DNA of 64,000 nucleotides. Source: Acridotheres tristis (Eukaryota > Chordata > Aves > Passeriformes > Sturnidae). The notes under the pieces were generated by a model. It was not told where the DNA came from and searched no databases. It saw nothing but the letters and a program-made list of their open reading frames with translations. Below, piece by piece: positions 43,101 through 55,390 of the stretch. The number at the start of each line of letters is the position of its first letter. The first letter of the stretch is position 1. Both the position numbers and the translations under genes were made by a program. The stretch spans positions 14,641,976-14,705,975 of the forward strand of contig CM072889.1 in NCBI GenBank assembly GCA_037013685.1. The letters are read 5' to 3'.

Positions 43101-43734
43101 GATGAGCAGGGTAGGGAGGAAGGGAGGAAGTACAGGATTTGGTCCTGTGGGGCAGGAGCTCATCCTGTCCCTGAGCACGAGGGATCCCACAGCATCTCAC
43201 CCTCTGCTGAAGAGGAGATGTTGAAGAGCCAGCACAGTCGCCTCCTGCCCTGCAAGCCCAGAAATCCCAGCCCAGGGAGCCTGGAGCATCCTGTGTGCAT
43301 CAGTCCCGGCAGGGTAAACCCAATCAGTGAGGGTGGGGACAATTCCCCACGAGTGCCACTCTCCTGCTGGATGGAAACAAACTCTGGTGGAGTCAATGGG
43401 GAGGAGCTGCTGTGAGCCCCCAGGAGAGAGGGACAGCAGTGGTGCCATTGGAGAGACACGAGGCTGGGACTGGGACCTGGCGACCTCCTTGTCACTGGAG
43501 CAGTGTTTGCCTTCTTCACCTCCTCACTCTGCTCCTCATCCCATCCCACAGTGGGAGCTGTTCCCCACTTTGGACAGGGGCTGCTCCTGCCTCTCCCACC
43601 TGTGGGAAGAGCCCCCTGCTCACCTGCCCCTCCCTGGCAGGAACCTTTCTGCCTGGTGCTTGCAAGGCTCCAGGAATGAGAAGGAAAACAAGCCAGGATC
43701 TCACTGAAAGCACCAACTGTTCTCCTCGCATGTA
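40169..43734. other. unique DNA with A- and T-rich runs
   Basis: No gene is recognised over 3.5 kb. Visible simple sequence: an AGCTC run at about 40516-40538, 21 A at 40710-40730, five AGC units near 40783-40798, a T/CT-rich low-complexity tract at 41382-41453, and a (GAG)n stretch at about 42494-42511. Frames on both strands carry no domain. Confidence 0.6.
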
Positions 43735-43980
43735 AATGCTGCTGCTCTTTTGATTTTAAATGGCTTTAATGCCGAGTTCATCTGCTAATTCCCCTCCTGC
43801 CCCTTGTGTATTGTATATTAGGAGAAATGTTGTTCTGTATCCTGAGCAGTTTATTTTATCGAGTTTAAGAGAAAATCCCATACTGAGATGCTGCAGATAA
43901 ATATTCATTGTCACATCTGCTTCAGTTTAAGATTGTTGCCTAAAAATGTTAAAAATACAAACATATTTTGTGGGGGAGAA
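43735..43980. promoter_or_regulatory. candidate conserved non-coding element
   Basis: An AT-rich, repeat-free block: CTTTTGATTTTAAATGGC, TGCTAATTCCCC, GTATTGTATATTAGG, TTTATTTTATCGAG, GATAAATATTCATTGTCAC and GTTTAAGATTGTTGCC. SOX- (ATTGTC, ATTGTT) and homeodomain-like words occur at a density well above the flanks. Inferred from composition. Confidence 0.4.
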
Positions 43981-44719
43981 GCTGGGGTGGGAGGGTTGGG
44001 GTGGGCTGCTGAGTCTGGGCCTTCAATGCAACTCGTCAAATGTTTTATCACCAGCAAGGAGAGGAATCACAATGAGGGGAAATCACCCAGGGGAAGGAAA
44101 AAGGGAACAGCAGCCTGAAAAGACTCAGCCAGCCCCAGCCCTGGGGCCCAAGTGGAGCAGTCCTGGGTGAGAGCACCCCTGGCATCACTCTGGGTTGGGG
44201 GACAGCTGTGACAGTGCAGGGGTGTCCCATCCTCAGATCCTCCAGGATCTCTCACAGCACCTCAGTGCCTGAGACAGGGAGACAGCAGCAGGAGTGGGAT
44301 GTTTTCCCTGTCTCTGGAATGCTGCAGTGGGCTGGCAGTGCTGGCAGCCCCCAGGGAGCTGCCTGGAGGATGTGGCAGTGCTGGGAGCCCCTGTCCAGCC
44401 CAGCTGAGCCTGGCAGTGCCCTGGTGGCTCTGCTTGGCAGCCACTCCATCCATAGCTGTCCCATCTCCACCTGATGAAAGCATGATGGGCACCAGGAGCT
44501 CTGTTGGTGGCAGCTCCAGCAGGGAGGCTGGGAGCCGTCCTGGCTTCTGCTGCCTCTGGGAAGGGCTTGTCCAGGCCACACTGGACACACACAGTGACAG
44601 GACAGCTTGGGACAACATCAAGGGGACTCAGCTTGGCACAGTCTATGCTGTCCCTGCTCCAGAGACACACAGAGCTCTTCCCTCCCTGCCTCTGCCAGTC
44701 CATTACTTCTGCTCAGCGC
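43981..44719. other. unique non-coding DNA
   Basis: No gene or interspersed repeat is recognised. Confidence 0.6.
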
Positions 44720-45135
44720 TACAATTTTATTTTACATTTAAATAAAATAAACTTGACCTTATTTTATTTTTCTTTCAAAGCTTTTGCAGCTCCACCAAAT
44801 GCAGCCAGTGGATATGGAAGGCATAGTAATAAGGATAACGCTTTCCACTTGCTGAGCACTTTATATTCTCTGAGCACTGTACAAACATTACCTAATTAAA
44901 CAGAGCAAGGCAGCAGCCCTCTGCTCCGGCCTAATGCTGGGAAATGGAAACAAGGAAACTCTGAACCAATATGTCAATAACATCAAAGTCCCATTGTCCT
45001 GGCTTTGGCTTTGTTGCAAAGGAATCCGAAATTGTCTCAGAGTTTCCAACATGGCTTCGGGCTCTTCACACTTGGGAAACAAGTGTGAAAAAACTGTTTG
45101 GGAGTCAGACGACAAACCCTGATCAAAGTTGGCAG
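44720..45135. promoter_or_regulatory. CNE candidate containing an old L3/MIR-like piece
   Basis: AT-rich at the left end (ACATTTAAATAAAATAAAC). From 44838 to 44900 the words CCACTTGCTGAGCAC, TCTGAGCACTGTACAAAC and ATTACCTAATTAAAC resemble the segment of L3/MIR-type elements that reads 'gagcactttacaaac..ttaactaatta'. The sequence then continues with AATATGTCAATAACATC and GGCTTTGTTGCAAAGG. An ancient repeat co-opted as a conserved element would look like this. Confidence 0.38.
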
Positions 45136-45271
45136 AAGTGGCCACGGAGACCCCGGGACTGCAGCCCCGCCTTTGATGCCTCCTCATGTGGGAGCCATCC
45201 CGGCGGCTCTCGCCCCCCAGCCCTTTCCAGGGCTGGCATCTTCCTCGGGGCCCTCATGTGCATCTGGGGAA

Positions 45272-45349
45272 TGTTTCCTATTAGGGATTCACACTCTGGT
45301 TGAGCTGCATTCCTAATTGTGGAGACTTGAACGGCCCTAATAGGAAACA
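45272..45349. repeat. perfect 15-bp inverted repeat
   Basis: The left arm TGTTTCCTATTAGGG is at 45272-45286 and its exact reverse complement CCCTAATAGGAAACA is at 45335-45349. The arms are separated by 48 bp of unique sequence. The next outer base pair does not match, so the arms have sharp ends. It could be a paired binding site, the terminal repeats of a tiny mobile element, or the stem of a structured RNA. No product is recognised. Confidence 0.9.
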
Positions 45350-47994
45350 CACCCGCAGCAGAGTCCCTGTGAGTCATTCTCCCATCAGAGCAGTCCTTGG
45401 GCTGCTGCCACATGGCAGGGACGTGGCCCGGGGGACACAGGGCCAGGGCCCTGGGGGGACCCTGCTCCCAGCTGTGCCACCATCACTCCAGTCTCTCGGT
45501 GGGTGCTGGGAATTCTGTGCCCACCCTCCATGGCACAGTGCCTTCAGGACACATTCTGTGCTTGCCATCCCATTCCCGCAGCAGCATTGGCACCTCTGGG
45601 GGCAGGGAGGGGCTGGGTCACAGCCTGGTGCTCAGGGGTGAGTGACCATGACCATGTTCATGTTTCCATGCCGTGTTCATGCCATGCTCACGTTGCCATG
45701 GCCACGCTGGGGTCTCTGCCCAGCTGGAACCGTGCACAGCCACTGCCCATCCTCTGGGATGTGGCCAGAGTGGGAACACCTCAGTCCCACCTCCCACAGC
45801 AGCCTGGGGGTCCAGGCTCTGGCCCCAAAGTGCAGCCAGCCCTTGTTTAGCAAACCGAGGTGACCTTGGAGTGCTACCCCTTTGTGCCAGCGCCCAGGTG
45901 TCCCATTTGTCACCGTGACAGCCCACACGGCTCCGGGAAAAGGTCACCTGAGCTCTACCAGCCTTTCCCTTTCACATTTATGCTGATGCCAAATTAATTC
46001 TTCATCAGAAGCCCAAATGCCCCCCGTGTCAGTGTTTGATGTTTTCCAAATCTGCCTGGGTTCAGGTGCTGCCCTCCCTCCTCCCCAGCACTGAGACAAA
46101 CCAAAGACAAAGCACCAGCCCCTGTAATTTTAGGACAAAGTCCCTGATTCTGGGGATGTTCTGACTGAGTCTCAGTGCATTTTTCTGTGTCTGCTTGACA
46201 GCAATACCTGGTGATGTCAGACAAGCCTCTGGGGCCCTCAGCTCTCATTACCAGCCTGTCTAATTAAGGAAGGATGCTGCTGCTGACTGCTTTGGAGAAG
46301 GATGTGGGGAAGCAACAAATGCCAATCTCCATCACCAGGATCTGTGCTTTTGGGGTCTGGATCTTTACAGACAGGAGGGCAGCCCTGAGTGTGTCCCAGG
46401 CAGTGGAATGACAGGATCAGCAGCAGGAGGCCCCTGAACAGCAGGAACCCCTCTGAGCCCCAAAGGGTGCAAGGCTTGGGGAGTCAGGAGCCTGATTTTA
46501 TCTGAGCAGACTCACTCCAGTTGCTAATAATTAGCAGGGGCTGGCTGATCATTAAGGCAAAATAAAAAATAAGTCCCTCCCTATGCTTTCCACCCCAGCT
46601 GGAGGTTTGGGTTGGGAAAGTGAGGTCCTGCATGTTCCAGTTCAGATCCCTCCCAGCCCTGCAGCCCCTCTCGAGTTCCCAGTGAGGCTGCTCCATGTCC
46701 CCTTGCTCAGGAACAGCCTTTCCCAGGACTTTCCCTCAGGTTGGGGATGTTTGGCACAGGGGCAAGAGGGAACTCTTGTTTTTATTCTGTTACAACAGGA
46801 ATGTTTTTCCTCCTGTTATTCATCAAATTCTGCTGGAATTTAATACTCACCAGCTCTAAACAGCCTCTTGCACTAACAGTGATTGATGGTTTCCAATGAG
46901 TCCATAAATGCTGCCCCTCCTCAGCCCTGCACTTTCTCTCCCTTCTCTCCCTATCACTCCATCTCTTCTCTCTTCCCTTGCTCTCTCCTCTCTTCCGGGC
47001 CAGACAAAAGCTGATCATGCTGTTGTTATGTGGATTGATTTGTTTTCTGTTTCTGCTGTGTTTTGGGGTAGGAAGACATCAGGGATTTGTGAAAGAGCAG
47101 TGAAATGCCATGGCCAATGAAGCCTGACTAGAAATTCCTCAGGTTATTATCTCTCAGGTTAGGGAAATCTGTGTGAATTTCTGTACAGAAACACTTCAGG
47201 AGCAGGAAACAGCAGAGCTCAGCAGCAGCTGCCCAGTTCTCCCAGTCTGGGGAAGCCTGGAATGGGAGGTGGGATGTGCCTGCACACTCAGAACGATGTG
47301 CCAGGAGACATCCTGGGGTGTAGGGAATGTGCACAGGATTCCCAGCCCAGGGAACTGGTGTGAGATTCACCCAAGGTAACAGCGGGATGGAGCAGCCCAG
47401 GACAAGGCTCCTGAGTGGCCTCATGCCCACAGGGGCTCAGGGAGTGACAGTAATTGCTTGCTTCTCACCTGGATGAGCAACTTGTAGTCCCAAGGCACAA
47501 ATTCCCAGGAGTTCTGGCTCTGGGGGTTGGAGACAGCTGGTGCCAGGGAACAGCCAAGGGGAGATGGAAGCAGGTAAGGTGAAACCTGGGGAAGTCGCCC
47601 TGTGACTCTCTAGAGACAAAAGCGTCCAGTACATGCTGGCAGGGAAGGCACTGTGGGATGCCTGGGATAAGCTGGTGAAGGTCAGGGTGCCAGGCAGGTG
47701 ATGCTGAGGGACCAAGGTCCCCCCAGGAGGCAGAGCCCTCCCTGCAGTGCTCAGCTCCGCTGGGAACGAGCTGCTCCTGAGCTGTCTCCTTCACTATCAC
47801 GGGGATTCCTGGCCTTTTACTGGACTTCCCACAAGACTGGATAAATTATCCCTGCCTTTCCCCTTCCCTCGCGCTTTCCCGAGCAAAGCTCCCTCCTACC
47901 TGGTGGGGGCTGCCCTTCCCTTGGAAAGCCCAGTGCTCCGAGGAGCCCCGGCTCTCCTGTTCCAATTAAGCTACCTGAGATAAAATCTGGGGAG
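45350..47994. other. unique DNA, some low-complexity runs
   Basis: No gene is recognised. A degenerate CCATG/TTCATG run at about 45648-45712 and a CT-rich tract at about 46928-46997 are present. The rest is unique. Confidence 0.6.
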
Positions 47995-48210
47995 CTCTTA
48001 GAGGGAAACAACTTAAAGAGATGTAAAATGGTAACTTGATTTACTCATTTGTTCCTGACCGTTTGATTCCTCCCCGAGCCGCCACCCAGCCAGCTGGGTT
48101 ATGTGTCACCGGGAAAAAAAAATCCAATACAGGCAGATCCCTTATCAGATCAGTGCGTTAAAAGGATTTGGGGAATGCTAATGCAGGCACAGGGAGTGGG
48201 AGATGGGACC
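47995..48210. promoter_or_regulatory. candidate conserved non-coding element
   Basis: A repeat-free block with CAACTTAAAGAG, GGTAACTTGATTTACTC, TTCCTGACCGTTTGATTCC, TTATGTGTCACCGGG, CCCTTATCAGATCAG (GATA-type) and GAATGCTAATGCAGG. The GATA- and homeodomain-like words suggest an enhancer. Evidence is compositional only. Confidence 0.36.
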
Positions 48211-48618
48211 AGCTGGCTACGGGTGGCCGAGCACGAGGCAGCACCTTGGCTCCCCCTTCCCTGGCTCCTGTTTCCCCTGGGATGTGGGAGCGGGGCTGGC
48301 TGGGCTCTTCTCCCAAAGAAAGGGCTGAGTGAGGAATCTTCACTGCATGCAGCCTTTGTCCAGAATCCCTGGGGAACATTTCTTGCCCTGTTTTGCTGGA
48401 TTAAGTCAGAGTTGGGGGCAGCTGCCTGTGCCTGCCTGGCTCTGCTGTGAGGGGTGTGCTGCACATCTCTCCTGGCTGATGGCCACCCTGGGCTTTTCCA
48501 GGCACAAGGACAGCAATTCTGTCCCATCGCTGACTCCAAAGACTCAGCTCAAGGGAGTTCTCTTGGCACTGTTCTCCAAACAGCCCTAGGATGGGGATTT
48601 AAGATCCACAAGGAAAAT
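48211..48618. other. unique non-coding DNA
   Basis: Nothing recognised. Confidence 0.6.
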
Positions 48619-48763
48619 CAGAGAGGTTGTGGCTGCCCATCCCTGGGAGTGTTCAAGGCAGGGTTGGATGGGGCTTGGAGCAACCTGGGATAGTGGAAGG
48701 TGTCCCTGCCCATGGCAGGGGGTGGCACTGACTGGGCTTTGAGGTCCCTTCCAACCCAAACCA
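48619..48763 (+). mobile_element. CR1: CR1 LINE 3' fragment, sense, tail missing
   Basis: Sense CR1: 'gagaggttgtggctgccc', 'gggagtgttcaaggc', 'ggaaggtgtccctgccc' and 'ggtcccttccaacccaaacc'. It then stops: the expected 'attctgtgattc' octamer tail is replaced by unrelated sequence. It is about 145 bp and well preserved apart from the tail. Confidence 0.93.
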
Positions 48764-51074
48764 GTGGGATTAGGACTTGAGTCACACCAATGACTGGGAG
48801 AATTGTTTTGCAAATTAACAAATGTAATTTGTTCCCCAATCCAGCGCAGGGCAAGGTCAGGCCAGTGGGAAGCCCACGGCTCATTCCCTCTGACAAGTGC
48901 AGTTTTATTTCAATTTCTGCTGCGCATCCTCGTCGTGTCCTCGGGAGCAGCCAGAGCCAGCCCTGCCAGAGCCAGGAATTCTCAGTCACAGGAGCCCCTC
49001 ATCCTGCTGGTTCTGCTGTTAAACCTGTGCTGGGATGTGGAGGGAGCCTGTCCTGGGTGTCCAAGTGATGAGGGGCAGATTAGCAAGGCCCTGCTGCATT
49101 AGGCTGGGAATATATTTAGCTCCTCAACGTGCTATGGATTAAAAGCAGCAGGAGGCTTGGCAGTTCCTCTTCAGAGGCTGGGAGGGAACATTCCCGTTCA
49201 GCTGAGCCGACATTCCCTTCCCAACACCTGTTGGATGGGTGTCCTGGCCTTCCTGGGGCTGCTCCCCCACTTCTGCCCTCAGGCAGGATCCTTCCTTCCC
49301 CTTCCTGCTGCCACTTGGCTTCTCACAGCAGCTTCTGCTCTAGTCAGACTCAAGCCATGAAGGTTTTAAGGGTTTTGAGAGTGTTTTAGGGCAAAGAGCC
49401 CCCTTTAGGGTTTGTTCTTGTTCTTTGCTGTGTTGTGCAGTTCCTTTCCTTCCACCAGTCCCTGTCCTTGGATGGCATTCCCTTATCCAGGGGGATGAGT
49501 TCACATTGTGGGGCCTGAAAATGTGTATTTTTAACTCTTGCTGCCCTTGTGCTCAGCTCCATTCCCATCCCATGGGGTTTTTCCCTCGGGATGGCTCTGT
49601 TACCTGCCCATGCCTGGCCCTGTTCCTGAGAGCATCCCACCCAGTTATCCTCATGCCTGGCTCATTTATAAATTGTATGGAAATACAAATGTCCCCCTGC
49701 CACTCCACAGGATGTGTCACCCTCCCATACCTTCAGGCAGATGCTCACAAGTGCTCCCAGCAGCACCAAATTAGAGCAGGTTTGTGCTTTTCCATCACTG
49801 ATATCCTGGGAGAAAATCTTATTCTGGCCACATTTACAAGGGAGATTTTCCAAGCAATCCTCTCCAGAGGGAACCCTGACCCTGTGCCCCAGCAGAGCCC
49901 TTCCCATTCCGGATAATCCCATAAACCTAGGCTGGGAATTCCTGGCAGCTGGAGAGCACATCAGGTTATTTGCAGGCCCCTGGCCATTCTGGGGACTGTA
50001 GGAATTCAATAACCACCCCTGCACTGGGACACGGGGCTCTCCCAGCCCTTGGCAGCCCATCTTTCCACAGGGGTTACAGGAAATGTGAGAGACATTGACA
50101 AAACCCAAACTTGCACTCAGCAAAATGAAAAACAAACTGAAAAAAAAATCCCCTGTCCAAAACCTGCCTCAAGTCAACCCAAACGTTTGGTTCAATCATC
50201 AAGCAAACATTCCATGTGCGCTCCAAGCTTTTCCTTTTTAAGCTTCTTAAGTGGGCTTGAGTTAAACACAGGCAAATTTCTCCTGAAAACATCATTTCAG
50301 CCCAAATCACAGAACTTCAAGAAGATTTCCTTCAAAGGCAGCAGAACGAGCTGGTTCATCTTGGCCGATTTGATCAGATTTTTCCCTTTTTTTTTGGGAT
50401 ACAAGATAATTCCTGTTGTGTCAGAGTCGCGGTTGACCTGTGGCTGCACTTTTGGGAGAACTTTTGGGCAGGGGAGTTTCCCCCAGCTCTGTGGCCTTAT
50501 TTGATGGCCAGTGGCAAGGGCTGTACCTGCTGTCACCGCTGCCACCTCTGCTGTCCCCCAGCTCCTCGCAGCCACTGCTCAGGCGCAAGCGCGGCCACAC
50601 CGAGACACGGCAAAGCCAGAATTTCTGGTTTCCATAAAGGAATATGGAGAATATTATCCAGTGAGATTTGAAACTGAGGTGGGAAAGCTGCCAGCGTGCA
50701 GCGTTTTCAAAGAGCCTCCTGTATCTCGTGTTGCTGAAAACTGGGAAGTCCCGTGGGCTCGGGAAGGGGAGGTGGGAGGGGTGGGGGGTCCCCGTGGTGG
50801 GCATGGGGATGGAGGCAGAGCAGGGGGAAACCTTCTGAAGGGGTCCTTTCATATTAGAATAAGTCATAATTAATGCTATCAGGTGGCAGGAAGGCAGTGT
50901 CAGGTAATGTGAGCAGGGCCTTATCTCTCCCTGCATCCCAGGGCCGGGGGAAAACCAGGAGACTCACAAAAAGTGTTGGGAGTGAGGTGTGGGGGATTGA
51001 GGCACTGCTGCTGTGAGGAGCCCAGCTCTGGTCCTGTCTGGCAGGATATCCTCAGATAGGTGAGGTAAAGCAAT
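48764..51074. other. unique DNA with CNE-like part at 50.63-50.90 kb
   Basis: No gene is recognised. At about 50625-50720 and 50845-50900 AT-richer words occur (CATAAAGGAATATGG, GAATATTATCCAGTG, ATATTAGAATAAGTC, CATAATTAATGC). These flank a GC-rich purine stretch and may be regulatory. The rest is unique DNA. Confidence 0.45.
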
Positions 51075-51106
51075 CCTGGATGGATGGATGGATGGATGGA
51101 TGGATC
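51075..51106. repeat. (GGAT)n microsatellite
   Basis: Seven GGAT units in a short perfect run, the second GGAT array of the window. Confidence 0.95.
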
Positions 51107-52519
51107 CACACAGATCCATCTTCATCCTGTCTGGAGAAGGGGTGAGCATCCATGAGGTCTCACAAAGTGTGTTTTGGCTGTCCCATCAGCATCTGTGGAA
51201 GCTTCCAGTCCTTTTGTGGTGTCACCAGTGCCATGGTGACCCTGAGGGTCTGGGCTGGTCACTGGGACTGGTCACTGGTGTCCCTGAGACCTGAGCTCCA
51301 GGTGTGCTTTGAGCCATTTGTTCATTAGGAGCTGATCAAACCTTTCCCTGCCTGGGTTCCACAAACCAGTTGTCCTTTATTTACACTTTTTTTAGGCCAA
51401 GCTCTCTCTTCTCCTCCACATTTGGGTCACCAGACACATGATTCCACCTCAATTAGTGACACCAAACCTGATGTGGGGTTGTCAGGAGCCTGAGTCACCT
51501 GGGTTAGTACATCCCTGGCTTTGGAACTAGTCTGGACAGGAGGGTTTGGGGCAAACCACTGGTTTGGGGAAAGCTCTTCTGCCATGTAGAAACAACATGT
51601 TTAAAAATAAAGCACTTAAAACTGGTGGATCAAACCCTCCTCATGGAAATGCCTGTGTAGGGAAAAAGCCTCTGTGATCTCAATTACCTTCCTCTGTGAG
51701 GATCCTGCATAGCTGAAATTGTTTAGTTTCTGAGCAGCAATGATAAAAAAAACACTTTAGGTTTTTATTTCCCTACTTTGGCTTCCCTTGGGAAAAGAGC
51801 CGGAGCAAGCGATTCCACGCATGCACGCAGGCTCAGGCACGCTGGGGCACACAACAGCCAGAACAAAATCCCAACAAACACTTCTTGTTTGCTTTAATTT
51901 TGTTTTTCACTGAAAAAATGTGAACTTCTCCGAGAAAAGACAATGCGACGGGCTCGGCTCAGCTCTGTGGCCTGCCCTACTTTTGGGGAATTTGTTTTCC
52001 AGTTTGCAGCCATACTTAGCCTTAAATTTCTCCTATTAAGGATAAGACTAAAGCAGCCCTAAGGCATTGGCCCTTGGAGGGAAGATGAAGAGGGATGGAA
52101 GTGTTCATGGAAGGCAGCCTCTGGTCTGGGCAGGAGCACAGGGAGGGATTTTTGGAGTGTCCTTTGCAGGGCCAGGAATTGAACTCAAAGATCCTCGTAG
52201 GTCCCCTCTGAGCCAGGATACTCTGGGATTTCATCCCCCGTGTCCTGGCTCCTCAGCCTTGCCCTCCTGTGGGGTTATGCAGGTGGCAGATGCATCCAGG
52301 GATGGATTCAGGGAAGTGATGGATGGTCGCTCCCACCCCGCCCCGAGCTTTCATCCCCCCCCATCCCTCCCCAGCACAGAGCGACTTGTCAAAAGCAACA
52401 ACACTTCAAGACCAACCCCAAATAAATAGAGGAATAATGGGTGATGAATGGTCCGTGCTCTGAAATCCATCGTGGGAGGAGATGTCGGCTCTGCAGGGAG
52501 CTCCTGCAGCTCGGCAGTG
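51107..52519. other. unique non-coding DNA
   Basis: No gene or interspersed repeat is recognised. AT-richer parts lie at about 51595-51780 and 51885-52040 (GCTTTAATTTTGTTTTTC), of uncertain meaning. Confidence 0.55.
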
Positions 52520-52975
52520 CCACCGCGGGAGCGTGTCGCCGTGTCACCTCTCCTGGAGCTGTCCCTGTGTCACAACACCCGGGGCAGGGCCCAGGGCAGC
52601 TGAGCGGGATCGCAGACGTTTCTCCTGTGCACCCCCTTGCTCTCACTCCTGTTCCCCCCGTGATAGCCACGGGCAATGAGCGGCCATGGGGACACGGCGG
52701 GAGCGCCCCGTGTCATTGCTGTTCCCAACGCCGCATCCCTCTGCCCTGTGCCTCTCCTTCCCCGGAGCAGCGTCCCCCGAGGCCAGAGCTGACTTTGTTT
52801 TCCTGCCTCCCGCGGCACAAGCAGCCCGGGAACGCGGGATGAATAGGAATGGGAATAACAAATGGGCTGTAGATAAGGCAGCGTCTGCGGGAGTCACCGC
52901 GAGGCACCGGAGAGGGAAGGCGGAGGGGGAGGATGCCGGAGTTAGCGGTGTCCAAACGGGATTAGAGTGACAAAT
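52520..52975. promoter_or_regulatory. CpG-rich patch
   Basis: CpG-enriched over about 450 bp: GCGTGTCGCCGTGTC, CACGGCGGGAGCGCCCCG, CCCGCGGCACAAGC and GTCACCGCGAGGCACCGG. It ends in AT-richer CAAATGGGCTGTAGATAAGG and GGATTAGAGTGACAAATTTC. It may be an orphan CpG island. No exon or start site is recognised. Confidence 0.38.
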
Positions 52976-54662
52976 TTCGGGGTGTGGAGGGGTGGAGGGT
53001 GCAGCTGAGGTGGAGCACAGAGCCCTCCCTGCCTGACTTTCTCCGGAGCTGGAGCTGCCCCTGCTCGGGCAGGACTTGGGAACACACCCCAAACACCAAG
53101 GGATGGAGGAGACATGGGCACGAGGGAGACAGGACAGGCAGGGCGAGAGCAGAGCCCAAGGAATTGCATGGGGAGGGCTGGAGAGAAAGAGGAGAAAGAG
53201 GAAGAGGATGCCCATGTGGGTGGGGTGGGATGTTCTCACCTGTGCATGGCCAACACATGAGCACAGCTGCTGGAAAACTGGGAAACCTCCACTGCAGGTG
53301 GCTGAGCAATTCACCCCAAGGCTCTTTTGTTCATGGCTGGGAGCTCCGTCATGGAACCAGGGAAAATCAGCTTTTTATTGGCAGACACCCCATGGGGACA
53401 GTCTGCAGACTGGAACCTGCTTGTGTTGGGGGGCAAGAGGCAGAAAAGCAGGGGAGAGGTGTCAAAGCATTGACCTTCAGCTGGTTTAAAGGTGTCAGCA
53501 GGCAGAAGGGAGGGGAATGATTTAGAAAGGTAGAGGAATGTGGAGTTAGGAAGGTGGGATTGAGGAGAAGAAAACAGATGATAAATTTCAGGGAAATAAT
53601 CCAAATAATCCAACAGAGAGGCAGAGGAGTGAGAAACTCCTCTCTGGGAAGAGATGGGACTATCTTGCTGTGGCCCTGGGAGATCAGCTGAACTTCCAAA
53701 GTGTGCACCCCTGTAGGTCCTTGGGGGTGGCACGGGGAGCAGGAGATTGGGAAACACCAAATTCCTCTTATCAGGCCAGAGGACCCAGTTCTGGTTGTGC
53801 TCCTGCATGCTGGGACCTGACCCAGTCCTGAGAGGAGCATTCCTGGCTTTTCCTCCCACTCAGTAACAAATCCTGGAGCGGTTTCCTTGCACCATCCAGG
53901 GCTGGACACTGACAGCACACCCTGGAGTCAGCATTGGCTGCACTGGGGCACAGGAGACCAGCCTGGTTTGGGGTAATTCCAGACTTTTTTAGCTTTATGG
54001 GAGCATCTCAACAAACATTCGGGCTGGCCTGCTTCCCAACAGCTGCACACGGAGAACTGGGATGCACAGAGAAGCTTTATGGCCTCTGCAGCTCCAGGTA
54101 AGGGTTGATGGGATTGAAATGAGCCGAGGAAAGCTCAGAGGCCACGAGCCTGATGCTTCCCACGTCTGCTCTGGGGAAAATGGGCCAACCCAACCACGCA
54201 CACTGGGCTCCCTGTGCTGCCAAGCTGGGCCAAGTAAGGTCAGAGTAAGGGAGGAATGAGAGACAGAAAAGGCTGATTAGGTCACTTATTTCATCCTCTT
54301 ACCAATTAGACAGGAAATTATTTAACTGCTTTATTTATTTATTTAGGAATGTACCTCAGCAGAAAAACCCCAGTGGCAAGAGCTGCCGTTGTGCAAAGGG
54401 AAGGGTGGAAGCCCAGCCTCATTCATAAATACACACTGGTAAAAAGCATCTTCTGAAGGAAAATCTGGGGAGGAAACCTCTCCTGACAACTCTCTGAGGC
54501 TGTGGGATACAGGGCCGGGGAGGGAAATGGGACTTGCTGTGTCCTAGTATGGGTGCTTTTTTGGAACATCCTTATTGTCTTATCTTCTTTACTAGAGACA
54601 TTTTCCAATTCCAGAGGGGTCCAAGAGACCCTCAATCCCCCTGGGCTTGGGGCTGTGGCCGC
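52976..54662. other. unique DNA
   Basis: No gene is recognised. The part at about 54265-54350 is AT-rich (TTACCAATTAGACAGG, AATTATTTAACTGC, TTTATTTATTTATTTAGG) and could be a small regulatory block. Confidence 0.55.
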
Positions 54663-54746
54663 TGGGGCAGCACCAGCCCCCTGTCACTCCTGGGGCAGCA
54701 CCAGCCCCCTGTCACTCCTGGGGTAGCACCAGCCCCCTGTCACCCT
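54663..54746. repeat. 28-bp tandem repeat, three copies
   Basis: Three 28-bp units start at 54663, 54691 and 54719, each with TGGGGCAGCACCAGCCCCC (a T for C in the third). Only two or three substitutions separate the units, so the expansion is recent. Confidence 0.95.
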
Positions 54747-55390
54747 TTGCTCACCCAACTCAGCCCAGCTCAGCCCCTTTCTGGGAAAAGCTTTGGCTGG
54801 TGAGGAATTTGCAATGCAGCTCTTCCAGCGGGATGGGAGGGCTATCCCATTAGACAGCTGAGAAGATTTATGAGGTCCATAAATGGAGCTCTCTGGAGAG
54901 AGCCCAGGAATGGTTTGAGCTCTGCCCCAGGTCCTTCATCCACAGCAATGCAGGATTGCAGGGCCACAGTCACAAAGAGGGAGAGTGGTGCCAGCAGCTC
55001 TTTCCTGCCTTGGTGTCATCAGCACTTTGCTCCCTCTTCGAATTGATGATGAAAACCAATTTCCAAACCTCAGGGTTTGTTGTTTTTTTTTTCCCTAAAT
55101 GGAATTCTTGCTTTTCAGCCAGCCTGTGCTCACTGGTGAAGCAGAAGGAAAGGCAGGAGGCTCTCCTGGGGTGGAGGTGGGCCGGAAAGGGCTCGGACTC
55201 TGTCTTGGAGAGGAGAGAAACCCCATGGCCAGGGCTGCAGCACCCAGGGGTAGGAGGGGAGGGAGAGCAGGTCCCAAAGGTAAATGGGGCCATGGTCAAT
55301 GTATCTGAGCCAGGGAGACAAGATGGAATTGGTGACACATGTCCCCACCTGCACATTGGCCCAGGGAAGCTGTGTGTGGGGAATGGGGGA
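54747..55390. other. unique non-coding DNA
   Basis: Nothing recognised, apart from a run of 11 T near 55084. Confidence 0.6.
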
